A stretch of DNA of 45,525 nt from Brevundimonas sp. (GTDB lineage: Bacteria > Pseudomonadota > Alphaproteobacteria > Caulobacterales > Caulobacteraceae). The stretch lies in assembly GCF_004210735.1 (NCBI RefSeq), contig NZ_SDZL01000022.1:1-45525 (forward strand). The letters run 5' to 3'. The translations under genes were made by a program, and so were the position numbers. Positions within the stretch are counted from its first letter, which is position 1. Every line of letters begins with the position of its first letter. Shown here one piece after another: positions 16,641-26,452 of this stretch. Under the pieces are notes generated by a model. That model saw nothing but the letters and a program-made list of their open reading frames with translations. It made no database searches and was not told the DNA's origin.

Positions 16641-16650
16641 GCCTGAGCGG

Positions 16651-16674
16651 GGCGGCGGCCAACGGGTCGCCGCC
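16651..16674 (+). terminator. Small hairpin after the TonB receptor gene
   Basis: A 7-bp stem (GGCGGCG with CGCCGCC) with a 10-base loop starts 11 bases after the receptor stop and is followed by TTCGCC, not a T-run. It may cause partial termination and so set receptor-to-enzyme ratios in the operon. Confidence 0.3.
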
Positions 16675-16728
16675 TTCGCCACCCTGCCGGACCGCCGGCT
16701 CCTGTAACAGTCTGGACCCCCGCCAAGG

Positions 16729-18318
<1,590 letters not shown>

Positions 18319-18319
18319 G

Positions 18320-19096
18320 ATGACCGCTGTTCCCGTCATCGAGTCGGCGCGTTACCCGGTCGCGCCCGGCCGTTCTGAGGTCCAGCGCATGCCCGCCACC
18401 CCCGCTCGCAAACCCCGCCGCAAGGCCGAACAACGCGCCGAAAGCCTGGAGCAGTTGCTGGACGCGGCCGAGGATCTGTTCTCGCAACACGGCCTGCACG
18501 GGGTCACGATCAAGGACATCGCCGACAAGGTCGGGGTGCACAAATCCCTGGTCCACTACTATTTCACTGACAAGCAGGAGGTGTTCGACAAGGTCATGGC
18601 GCGGCGCGCCCCGATCACCGTCGGGCGCCGGATGCAGGCGCTGGACGCCTATGAGGCGTCGGTGAACGGAAAGCCGACGGTCGAGGGCGCCCTGCGCGCC
18701 TTCCTGGACACCGACCTGGACACCTATTCGACCGGGGGCGAGGGCTGGCGTCACTTCGGCGCGCTGAGCGCCCAGATCAACAACACCCCCACCTGGGGCG
18801 CCGAGGTTATGGACCGGCTGTATGACCCCGTGGTTCTGCGCCTGATCGGCCTGCTGAAACAGGCCCTGCCCGACTGCGCCGAGGAGGACATCTTCTGGGG
18901 CTATCATTTCGTCACCGGCGCCCTGACCCTGACCCTGGCGCGCACGGGGCGGATCGACCACCTGTCCGGCGGCCTGTGCCAGTCCGATGATTTCGAGGCG
19001 ATCAAGGCCCGCATGGCCGTCTTCATGGCCCACGGCTTCCACGGCGTCTGCCAGAGCCGGGCGGCCGAGCGGCGAAAGACAGCCGGCGATGACTGA
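18320..19096 (+). CDS. TetR-family transcriptional regulator
   Basis: Likely local repressor, 258 aa. The DNA-binding domain is at about 30-80, with helix-turn-helix GVTIKDIADKVGVHKSLVHY, where YYF ends the recognition helix as usual in TetR proteins. The C-terminal ligand domain (about 100-240) is variable and gives no clue to the effector. The start at 18320 follows the ligase stop by one base; an alternative ATG at 18389 (MPATPARKPRRK) has GAGG nine bases upstream and would remove a non-conserved tail. The gene sits inside the operon it probably controls through the 14362-14395 palindrome. In related pathways the effector is often an acyl-CoA. Confidence 0.88.
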   Translation: MTAVPVIESARYPVAPGRSEVQRMPATPARKPRRKAEQRAESLEQLLDAAEDLFSQHGLHGVTIKDIADKVGVHKSLVHYYFTDKQEVFDKVMARRAPITVGRRMQALDAYEASVNGKPTVEGALRAFLDTDLDTYSTGGEGWRHFGALSAQINNTPTWGAEVMDRLYDPVVLRLIGLLKQALPDCAEEDIFWGYHFVTGALTLTLARTGRIDHLSGGLCQSDDFEAIKARMAVFMAHGFHGVCQSRAAERRKTAGDD

Positions 19097-20339
19097 CCTC
19101 GGCGGCCTTCCCTTCGCCCCCGCCCCCGAGGCGCTGGGCTTCGACGCGGAAGGCCTCCGTCTGCTGGACGCCTGGACGGCGGACATGGTCCACAGCGGCC
19201 ACGTCGCCGGCGCCTCCACCCTGCTGATGCGCCACGGTCAGGTCGCCGCCTTCAACACCCACGGCGCGCTGCGGCTGGGGGCGCCCGAGCCGCTGTCCCG
19301 CGACGCGCTGTTCCGCATCTATTCGATGACCAAGCCGGTCACCGGCGTGGCGATGATGATCCTGTTCGAGGAGGGGCGCTGGACCCTGGACGACCCGATC
19401 ACGAAATTCCTGCCCGAGTTCGTCGACCTGAAGGTCTACAACGGCCTGAACGCCGCCGGTGAAATGGTGGTCGCGGACGCCGAACGCGCGCCCACGATGC
19501 GCGAGCTGATGAGCCACACCGCCGGCTTCGGCTACGGCTTGTTCGACTTGCATCCGGTCGAGTGGGCGTATCGCGACCACGCGGTCCTGTCGGCTGAGAG
19601 CGGAGACGATCTGGTCGCCCGCGCCGCCCGGATTCCGCTGATGTTTCAGCCGGGGACCGAGTGGTTCTATTCCATCGCCACGGACCTGCAGGCCGTGATC
19701 GTCGAGCGGCTGACCGGCCAGAGGTTCGGCGATGTCCTGCAGTCCCGCATCCTTGACCCGCTGCGGATGGTCGACACCGGCTTCCAGACCCGACCGGACA
19801 ATGAGCACCGGCTGACGGCCATCTATTCCGACGACGGTCAGGGCGGACTGCGGGAGGCGACGCACGTCTTTGACATGCCCATCCATGACTATACCCGGCC
19901 GCCCCGGATCCAGGGCGGCGGCGGGGGCCTGCTGTCCACGGCGGCGGATTACGCCCGGTTCTGCCAGATGATCCTGAACGGGGGCGAGCTGGACGGGGCG
20001 CGCATCCTGAGGCCCGAAACCGTCGCCCTGATGGGGGTGAACGTCGTGCCGGACGCGGTGCTGGCGACGTCCAACCCGCTGCGGCTTCTGCCGTTCAACC
20101 CGGCGTTCGGCTTTGGCCTGGACTTCGCCGTGGTGCTGGACCCCCAGGCGCTGGGCGCGCGCGAGGGGCGCGGCACACTCAGCTGGGGCGGCGGGGGCGG
20201 CACCTGGTTCTGGATCGACCCCCAGAACGACCTGATCTTCATCGGCCTGATCCAGCGGATGGCCGACCCCGTCAGCGCCGAGTTTCGCGGGCGCGCCCGC
20301 ACCCTTGTCTATCAGGCTCTTACCCATCCCGAAAAATAG
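19089..20339 (+). CDS. Serine hydrolase, class C beta-lactamase / family VIII esterase type
   Basis: A 416-aa protein with the SxxK nucleophile motif S79-M-T-K82, the second motif region YSIATDLQ (Tyr in the position of YxN) and a Gly-rich C-terminal motif (GGGGTWFW) in the place of KTG. There is no signal peptide, so a cytoplasmic esterase is more likely than an antibiotic-hydrolysing beta-lactamase, which would be exported. The ATG overlaps the end of tetR by eight bases. In this operon it probably cleaves an ester or lactone whose acid is then used by the CoA ligase. That role is inferred. Confidence 0.87.
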   Translation: MTDLGGLPFAPAPEALGFDAEGLRLLDAWTADMVHSGHVAGASTLLMRHGQVAAFNTHGALRLGAPEPLSRDALFRIYSMTKPVTGVAMMILFEEGRWTLDDPITKFLPEFVDLKVYNGLNAAGEMVVADAERAPTMRELMSHTAGFGYGLFDLHPVEWAYRDHAVLSAESGDDLVARAARIPLMFQPGTEWFYSIATDLQAVIVERLTGQRFGDVLQSRILDPLRMVDTGFQTRPDNEHRLTAIYSDDGQGGLREATHVFDMPIHDYTRPPRIQGGGGGLLSTAADYARFCQMILNGGELDGARILRPETVALMGVNVVPDAVLATSNPLRLLPFNPAFGFGLDFAVVLDPQALGAREGRGTLSWGGGGGTWFWIDPQNDLIFIGLIQRMADPVSAEFRGRARTLVYQALTHPEK

Positions 20340-20340
20340 A

Positions 20341-20356
20341 CGGCCCCCAAGGGCCG
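20341..20356 (+). other. Short intergenic hairpin in the catabolic operon
   Basis: A 6-bp stem CGGCCC/GGGCCG with loop CCAA lies between the hydrolase stop and the Shine-Dalgarno (GAGGAAA) of the MFS gene. With no T-run it is more likely an mRNA-processing or stability element than a terminator. Confidence 0.25.
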
Positions 20357-20375
20357 CTTCACCGAGGAAACCATC

Positions 20376-21680
20376 ATGAGCGATACAGCGGTCGCGGACG
20401 CCGCCAGGTCCAGCAAGCCCGGCACGGGCGCCTGGGTCACACTGGGCGCCCTGTGGTTCATCTATGTGCTGAACTTCCTGGACCGGCAGCTGCTGTCGAT
20501 CCTGGCCAAGCCGATCCAGGATACACTGCACATCAGCGACGGCCAGCTGGGCCTGCTGGGCGGGCTGTATTTCGCCTTCTTCTATTGCTTCATCGCCATT
20601 CCGGTCGGCTGGCTGGCGGACCGGACCAATCGTGTCGCCGTGGTCGCGGTCGCCTGCGGAATCTGGAGCGCGGCGACCGTCGCCTGCGGCCTGGCGCGCA
20701 ACTACGGTGAGTTGGCCGTCGCCCGCATGACGGTCGGCTTTGGCGAGGCGGGGGGCGTGCCGCCCTCATACGCCATCATCACCGATTCCTTTCCGCCCGG
20801 CCGCCGGGGGATGGCGCTGGGCATCTATAATCTGGGGCCGCCCATCGGGGCCGCGATCGGCATCGCCTTCGGCGCCTCGGTCGCCGCCGCCTTCAGCTGG
20901 CGCACCGCCTTCATCGTGATCGGCATCGTCGGCGTGATCGCGGCGCTGGTCCTGATGCTGATTGTCCGGGAGCCGAAGCGCGGCGGGCTGGATCCCGTCA
21001 CCTCCGAGGTCGTCCCCAAGGCCAGCTTCTGGTCCACGGTGCGGATGTTCTTCTCGCGTCCCGCGCTGGTGCTGGCCTCGCTGGGCAGCGGTGTGACACA
21101 GATCATCACCTACGGCCTGGGAAATTTCGCGACCCTGTTCCTGATGCGGGAAAAGGGCATGACCCTGCAGGACGTCGCCCTGTGGTACGCCTTGGTCGTC
21201 GGCATCGGCATGAGCGCGGGCATCTTCGCGTCCGGCTGGCTGATCGACCGGTTCACGCGCGGGTCAAAGCGGGCCTACGCCATGCTGCCCGCCATCTCGC
21301 TGACGCTGGCCATCCCCTTCTATCTGGCCTTCGTCTGGGCTCCCGGCTGGCCGCTGGCGCTGGCCTTCCTGACCCTGCCCACGTTCCTGAACTATTTCTA
21401 CCTGTCGTCGTCGGTGGCCCTGGTCCAGGCCGAAGTCCGACCAAACCAGCGGGTGATGTCGGGCGCGCTTCTGCTGCTGGTGATGAATTTCATCGGCATG
21501 GGCGCCGGCCCCACCTTCGTCGGCATGGCCAGCGACTTCTTCCGCGCCGCCCATCCCGAGAACTCGCTGCAGATCGCCCTGTATGCGCTGACGCCCGTCT
21601 ACGTCGTCGCGATCGGTCTGTTCCTGCTGCTGGCGCGCGTCCTGAGCCGCAGCGACAAAGCGGCGGAGATGGCCCGATGA
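20376..21680 (+). CDS. MFS transporter, spinster-like
   Basis: An inner-membrane carrier of 434 aa with about 12 membrane helices. The first helix is ALWFIYVLNFLDRQLLSILA; the loop 2-3 motif GWLADRTNR and the loop after helix 4 (GFGEAGGVPPSY) are typical of the spinster/hexuronate-like MFS branch. GAGGAAA lies seven bases before the ATG. Its last codons overlap the carboxylesterase start (ATGA), so transport and periplasmic hydrolysis are coupled at translation. It probably imports the acid or alcohol part of the substrate; the substrate is not readable from sequence. Confidence 0.88.
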   Translation: MSDTAVADAARSSKPGTGAWVTLGALWFIYVLNFLDRQLLSILAKPIQDTLHISDGQLGLLGGLYFAFFYCFIAIPVGWLADRTNRVAVVAVACGIWSAATVACGLARNYGELAVARMTVGFGEAGGVPPSYAIITDSFPPGRRGMALGIYNLGPPIGAAIGIAFGASVAAAFSWRTAFIVIGIVGVIAALVLMLIVREPKRGGLDPVTSEVVPKASFWSTVRMFFSRPALVLASLGSGVTQIITYGLGNFATLFLMREKGMTLQDVALWYALVVGIGMSAGIFASGWLIDRFTRGSKRAYAMLPAISLTLAIPFYLAFVWAPGWPLALAFLTLPTFLNYFYLSSSVALVQAEVRPNQRVMSGALLLLVMNFIGMGAGPTFVGMASDFFRAAHPENSLQIALYALTPVYVVAIGLFLLLARVLSRSDKAAEMAR

Positions 21681-23344
21681 AACGCGCGACTTCCGTCCTC
21701 GGCCTGTGCGCCGCCCTGTCGGGCCTGCTGGCCGTCGCCCCGGCCCAGGCGCGCGATCAAGCCGCCGCCGCCTCTCCCGTCGTCACCAGCCCGGCCGGCG
21801 CGGTGCGCGGCCGGGTCGAAGCGGGCATGCAGGTGTTTCGGGGCATTCCCTACGCGGCCCCGCCGGTCGGCCAGAACCGCTGGCGACCGCCCCTGCCCGC
21901 GGCCTCATGGACCGGCGTGCGCGACGCGACCCGTTTCGGCGCGGCCTGTGTGCAGCCCACGCCCCATGCCGTGACCATCTATTCCCAGGACATCGGCGCG
22001 ACGAGCGAGGATTGCCTGACCCTGAATATCTGGACGCCATCGAGCACAGCCGAAGCCCCCGCGCCCGTGATCGTCTGGATCCACGGCGGCGCCCTCGTCA
22101 CCGGCTCCAGCAAGGAACAGCTCTATGACGGCGCGGCGCTGGCGGCCGAGGGGACGGTGGTCGTCTCGATCAACTACCGGCTGGGCGTGCTGGGCTATCT
22201 GGCCCACCCGGAACTGAGCGCGGAATCGCCGCTGGGCATCTCGGGCAACTATGGCCTGCTGGATCAGGTCGCTGCGCTGCAATGGGTCCGCGCCAATATC
22301 GCGGCCTTTGGCGGTGATCCGAACAACGTCACCATCGCGGGCGAATCCGCCGGTGGTCTCAGCGTCCTGTATCTGATGGCCTCGCCTCTCGCCAAAGGGC
22401 TGTTCCACAAGGCGATCGCCCAGAGCGCCTATATGATCTCCACCCCCGAACTGAAGGCCGCCCGCTATGGCGCCCCCGCCGCCGAACAGGCCGGTGTCGC
22501 CCTGCAACGCCCGCTGCAGGCGCCCGGGCTGCGCGCTTTGCGGACGATGGACGCCCAGGCGCTGACGGACGGCGCGGCCATGGCCGGATTCGCCGCCTTC
22601 GGCGCGGTGGATGGCGTCGTCCTGCCCGCGCAATTGGTCGATGTCTTCGACCGGGGACAGCAGGCGGACGTGCCCGTGCTGGCCGGGTTCAACAGCGGTG
22701 AGATCCGCTCACTGCGCATGCTGGCGCCGCCCGTCCCCGCCGGCGCCGCCGACTATGAGCGCGTGATCCGCGAACGGTACGGCGACCTGGCCGACGACTT
22801 CCTGGCGCTGTATCCCGCCTCGGACATGGGGGAGAGCATTCTGGCGAACACGCGGGACGCGCTTTACGGCTGGACATCGGAACGGCTGGTGCGATCCCAG
22901 ACCGCGCGTGGGCAGGCGTCCTTCCTCTACGTCTTCGACCATGGCTATCCCGCCGCCGACGACGCCGGGCTGCACGCCTTCCACGCGGCCGAACTGCCCT
23001 TCATGTTCGGCAACCTGGACCGCACCCCGCCGCGCTGGCCAAGGATCCCCGACACCGCCGATCAGGCGCGCCTGTCCGCCGCCATGCGCGGCTACTGGAC
23101 CAGCTTCGCCCGTACCGGCGCCCCCACCGCCGACGGCGCACCGTCCTGGCCAGTCTACGACGCCACCGGATCACATATCGTGTTCGATGGCGCCCCCCGT
23201 ATCGCCGCCGGCCTGACCGGCATGTTCCAGCTTCACGAACGCGCCGTCTGCGGACGCAAGGCCGGCGGCTCGGGCTGGAACTGGAACACGGGCCTGACGT
23301 CCCCGGTCCTGGCGGAGGCCGGCGTGAACAATCCGGAATGCTGA
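21677..23344 (+). CDS. Secreted type-B carboxylesterase
   Basis: An alpha/beta hydrolase of 555 aa of the para-nitrobenzyl esterase/cholinesterase family. The signal peptide runs from MKRATSV to AQA-25. The conserved entry motif FRGIPYAAPPVG is at 54-65, the oxyanion-hole HGG near 136-138, and nucleophile S224 in AGESAGG; the acid is probably the Glu in NSGEIR and the base the His in FHAAELPF. It starts within the MFS stop (ATGA). Being exported, it would act in the periplasm on esters admitted by the TonB receptor. It ends the operon and converges on the mrp genes. Confidence 0.9.
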   Translation: MKRATSVLGLCAALSGLLAVAPAQARDQAAAASPVVTSPAGAVRGRVEAGMQVFRGIPYAAPPVGQNRWRPPLPAASWTGVRDATRFGAACVQPTPHAVTIYSQDIGATSEDCLTLNIWTPSSTAEAPAPVIVWIHGGALVTGSSKEQLYDGAALAAEGTVVVSINYRLGVLGYLAHPELSAESPLGISGNYGLLDQVAALQWVRANIAAFGGDPNNVTIAGESAGGLSVLYLMASPLAKGLFHKAIAQSAYMISTPELKAARYGAPAAEQAGVALQRPLQAPGLRALRTMDAQALTDGAAMAGFAAFGAVDGVVLPAQLVDVFDRGQQADVPVLAGFNSGEIRSLRMLAPPVPAGAADYERVIRERYGDLADDFLALYPASDMGESILANTRDALYGWTSERLVRSQTARGQASFLYVFDHGYPAADDAGLHAFHAAELPFMFGNLDRTPPRWPRIPDTADQARLSAAMRGYWTSFARTGAPTADGAPSWPVYDATGSHIVFDGAPRIAAGLTGMFQLHERAVCGRKAGGSGWNWNTGLTSPVLAEAGVNNPEC

Positions 23345-23390
23345 TCGTGACCGCCCCCCCGGGCGAGTGGCCATGGTCAAGGAGCCGCGA

Positions 23391-23759
23391 TCAGCCTCCG
23401 GGTTGGTCCCCGCCCATGGGCACCGGTTTTTCCTGAGGCTCTGATTGCTCCGTCCGGTCCCGGAACAACGCAGCGCGGGCAAGCAGGATCAGGGTGACAG
23501 GAGTGGTCACGGTCAGAAAGACCGCGATCAGTAATTCGCGAGGCAGCCAGCGGCCGTGCGCCGTGCCGAAATACAGCCATGACGCCACCAGGATCAGCGC
23601 CATGCCCAGCGTGGCGCCCAGCGTCGGGGCATGAACGCGATCGTAGAACGAGCTCAGCCGCACCAGGCCCACCGCGCCCAGCAGGGAAAGACCAGCGCCA
23701 CCCACGGCGAGGACGGCGATCACAGTGGCCGCCCATTCGGGCATGGACGCAACACTCAT
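23391..23759 (-). CDS. mrpG: Mrp Na+/H+ antiporter subunit G
   Basis: A 122-aa membrane protein with three hydrophobic helices, the family stretch GLVRLSSFYDRVHAPT and a hydrophilic C-terminal tail. Subunit G is one of the small subunits needed for assembly of the Mrp complex, which exchanges cytoplasmic Na+ (or K+) for protons. It is the last gene of the operon and overlaps mrpF by ATGA. Confidence 0.92.
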   Translation of the reverse strand: MSVASMPEWAATVIAVLAVGGAGLSLLGAVGLVRLSSFYDRVHAPTLGATLGMALILVASWLYFGTAHGRWLPRELLIAVFLTVTTPVTLILLARAALFRDRTEQSEPQEKPVPMGGDQPGG

Positions 23760-24037
23760 TCAATCACCTCGCCGCGCATCAGGAATTTGGCCAGGGCGAC
23801 CGTCGCGGCGAAGCCCAACATGCCGATGACCAGAGCGGCTTCAAAATACAGGTCGCTGCCGCTGCGAATGCCGAACACGACGGCGATCAGCATGCCGTTC
23901 AGATACAGGGTGTCCATACCCAAGATCCGGTCCTGGGCGCGCGGGCCCCGGATGATACGGAACGCCGCGCAGACCAGCGCCAGTCCCAGCAGGACGAGCG
24001 CCGTCGTCAGCCCCACCTCGAGGATGCGCGCGCTCAT
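23756..24037 (-). CDS. mrpF: Mrp Na+/H+ antiporter subunit F
   Basis: A 93-aa protein with three membrane helices and the conserved segment RGPRAQDRILGMDTLYLN between the first two, diagnostic of MrpF/PhaF. In the complex it neighbours subunits E and G. Its ATG overlaps the mrpE stop, and its own stop overlaps mrpG (both ATGA). Confidence 0.93.
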   Translation of the reverse strand: MSARILEVGLTTALVLLGLALVCAAFRIIRGPRAQDRILGMDTLYLNGMLIAVVFGIRSGSDLYFEAALVIGMLGFAATVALAKFLMRGEVIE

Positions 24038-24519
24038 TCGAAGATCTCCATTAGCAGGCGCTCGTAGCGATCCTTCACGATCCGCACCCAGGTCTCTTCG
24101 CCAACCAGATCCAGCACGTGCATCAGCAGCCGGCCGCGGGCGCGGTCATACTCGACCCACAGAGTGCCGGGGGTGCTGGTGATGATGATGGCCAGCACCG
24201 CCAGGCCATAGCGCGCCTTCAGGTCCAGCGGGATATGGATGAAGCCCGACACTCGATCTGCGCGGCGCCCAGCCAGGATCTGGGCGACCGCCAGGTTGGA
24301 GCGCAAGATATCCACCGCCACCCGACCGGCCAGAGTGATGATCGCCAGCGGCGCCCGGACGCTGACCGGCTCGATGCGCATGGCCCGCATGACCTGCGGC
24401 GCCGCCAGGGCCATCACCACGCCCAACACCAGCGAAGGCGGCGCCAGGCTGTCGCTCAACAGCACCGAAGCGACGAACAGCCCCATGGAAAGCAACGGGT
24501 GTGGCAACACGGCCCTCAT
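24034..24519 (-). CDS. mrpE: Mrp Na+/H+ antiporter subunit E
   Basis: A 161-aa membrane protein starting MRAVLPHPLLSMGLFV. The N-terminal half is hydrophobic, followed by FIHIPLDLKARYGLAVLAII and STPGTLWVEYD, which are characteristic of MrpE. I chose ATG 24519 because it overlaps the mrpD stop (ATGA); the open frame upstream lies inside mrpD and reads as Arg-rich nonsense. The length is normal for the family. Confidence 0.92.
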   Translation of the reverse strand: MRAVLPHPLLSMGLFVASVLLSDSLAPPSLVLGVVMALAAPQVMRAMRIEPVSVRAPLAIITLAGRVAVDILRSNLAVAQILAGRRADRVSGFIHIPLDLKARYGLAVLAIIITSTPGTLWVEYDRARGRLLMHVLDLVGEETWVRIVKDRYERLLMEIFE

Positions 24520-26111
24520 CGTCCCTCTCCCGTCAGAACCGCACCGACATAGGCGGACGGCTCCGCCAGCCAGGATGCGGTGTGCTGGGCATAGGCCAGG
24601 ACCGTCTCGCCGAAGATCGACATCAGGACACAGGCCCCCAGCAGGCCGGCGATGCCGACAAACTCTCCGGCTCCGACCACGAGATTGGGCGCGGTCTCGT
24701 CCCGCGTCCACACGGCGCCGACGCCGAGACGCGTCAGGCTGATCACGGCGGCCAGGCTCGATACCGCCAGCATGCCCACGATCATCCAGCCCGCGACGCT
24801 GTCAGCCGAGACCAGAGCGCCCATCATGGCCACCTTGCCGATGAAGCCCGCCAGAGGCGGCAGGCCGGCGATCATCAAGGTGCAAAGAACAACCGCCCCG
24901 CCGAGGGCCGCCACGGCCGCAGGGATCACCAGACCCGGATCGTTGCGCTCGGTGTCCTCGAACGGATCGCGGTATTCATCCTCGAACACCGCCTTGCCCG
25001 CGTCGCCGCCCGGATCCCGGCCGCGCTCGAGGATCTCCGCCACCAGGAACAGGGCCGCACAGGCCAGGGTCGAGCCGACGAGATAGTAAAGCGCCGCGCC
25101 AAGACTGGCGATCCCGCCCCCGCCGATGACGGCCAGCAAGGTGCCGGACGAGACCATCACGGCGAAGGCCGCGGCGCGCATCAGATCGCGCGTCGCCAGC
25201 ATGCCCAGCACGCCGAACAGCATGGTGGCCAGTCCGGCCGCCAGCAGCCATTCCAGGCCGAAGCCAGCCGACGCCCCGGCTTCGGCCGAGAAAATCAGGG
25301 CATTGAGCCGCAGGATGACATAGACGCCGACCTTGGAAAGGATGGCCAGCATGGCCGCCGCCGGCGCGCTGGCGGCCGAATAGGTGGGCGCCAGCCAGAA
25401 GCCCAGAGGCCAGGACGCGGACTTGATCAGGAAGGCGACCGCAAGCACCGCCGCCCCGATATGAACCATGCCACGATCCTCGGCGGCGATGTCCGGGATC
25501 CTGGTCGCCAGGTCCGCCATGTTCAGCGTCCCCGTCAGACCATAGATCAGCGAAACCCCGATCAGGAACAGCAGGGACGCCGTCAGATTGACCGCTATAT
25601 ACGCCAGCCCTGCCCGGATGCGCGTCTCGCCCGAGCCGTGAAGGACGAGCCCATACGAGGCCGCCAGCATAATCTCGAAGAAGACGAACAGATTGAACAG
25701 GTCGCCGGTTAGCAACGCCCCGTTTACGCCCATGACCAGAAGCAGGAACAGGATATGGAAGCGGGGCCCCGCGCGATCCCACCGGGCCAACGAAAACACC
25801 AGGGCGCAGATGCCCAGCACACCCGTCAGCGCCACCATCAGGGTGGAAAGCCGGTCCGCCACCAGAACGATGCCATACGGCGCGGCCCAGTCGCCCAGCC
25901 GATAGACCCGCGCCACGTCGCCGCCGTCAACGGCCCCCGTCGTGCTTTCGTGGATCAACAGAAGCGCCATGACCAGGATCACGGCCATGGCGGCGAGGCT
26001 CAGCACGCCCTTCACGATACGCCGCCGCTCGTCGATCAGCAGCATCCCCGCCGCGACTATCAGCGGCAGAACGATCGGCCCGATGATCAGGTGTTCAAGC
26101 CAGTCGGTCAT
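24516..26111 (-). CDS. mrpD: Mrp Na+/H+ antiporter subunit D
   Basis: A 531-aa antiporter-like subunit related to NuoN/NuoM of complex I. About 14 membrane helices are expected. The conserved residues are E146 (FFEIMLAAS) and K230 (FLIKSASWPLGFWL), followed by LAPTYSAASAPAAAMLA, the proton-channel signature shared with complex I. It overlaps mrpC upstream and mrpE downstream by ATGA. Complete length and intact key charges indicate a working subunit. Confidence 0.94.
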   Translation of the reverse strand: MTDWLEHLIIGPIVLPLIVAAGMLLIDERRRIVKGVLSLAAMAVILVMALLLIHESTTGAVDGGDVARVYRLGDWAAPYGIVLVADRLSTLMVALTGVLGICALVFSLARWDRAGPRFHILFLLLVMGVNGALLTGDLFNLFVFFEIMLAASYGLVLHGSGETRIRAGLAYIAVNLTASLLFLIGVSLIYGLTGTLNMADLATRIPDIAAEDRGMVHIGAAVLAVAFLIKSASWPLGFWLAPTYSAASAPAAAMLAILSKVGVYVILRLNALIFSAEAGASAGFGLEWLLAAGLATMLFGVLGMLATRDLMRAAAFAVMVSSGTLLAVIGGGGIASLGAALYYLVGSTLACAALFLVAEILERGRDPGGDAGKAVFEDEYRDPFEDTERNDPGLVIPAAVAALGGAVVLCTLMIAGLPPLAGFIGKVAMMGALVSADSVAGWMIVGMLAVSSLAAVISLTRLGVGAVWTRDETAPNLVVGAGEFVGIAGLLGACVLMSIFGETVLAYAQHTASWLAEPSAYVGAVLTGEGR

Positions 26112-26452
26112 CCCCGGGGCTCCTCACCGTCGACATGGTCGCTGCCGGTCGCGCCGCGAGCGGCCAGCACCACCACCAGGAACAGGGCTGTCAGAGCGAA
26201 GCTGATGACGATGGCCGTCAGGACCAGGGCCTGCGGCGTGGGATCGGCATAGAGGGCGGGCGTCTCCAGTCCCGACGCGGTGACGGGCGGGGCGTCGACG
26301 CGCAGGCGGCCCATGGCGAAGATGAAGATGTTCACCGCATAGGACAGCAGGCACAGGCCAATGATCACCTGAAAGGTGCGCGGCCGCAGCAGAAGCCAGA
26401 CGCCGGACGCGCCCAGCACACCGATGGCTAGGGCTAGGACGATCTCAATCAT
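26108..26452 (-). CDS. mrpC: Mrp Na+/H+ antiporter subunit C
   Basis: A 114-aa, three-helix protein homologous to NuoK of complex I. The segment LCLLSYAVNIFIFAMG and the region ALVLTAIVISFALTAL with the small-residue pattern of NuoK are visible. ATG 26452 overlaps the mrpAB stop (ATGA); the longer open frame upstream is a shadow of mrpAB. Confidence 0.93.
   Translation of the reverse strand: MIEIVLALAIGVLGASGVWLLLRPRTFQVIIGLCLLSYAVNIFIFAMGRLRVDAPPVTASGLETPALYADPTPQALVLTAIVISFALTALFLVVVLAARGATGSDHVDGEEPRG

Noticed and set aside
19089..20339. Antibiotic-resistance beta-lactamase
   Set aside because: No export signal, a weak third motif and an operon of esterase and CoA ligase genes favour a cytoplasmic esterase.
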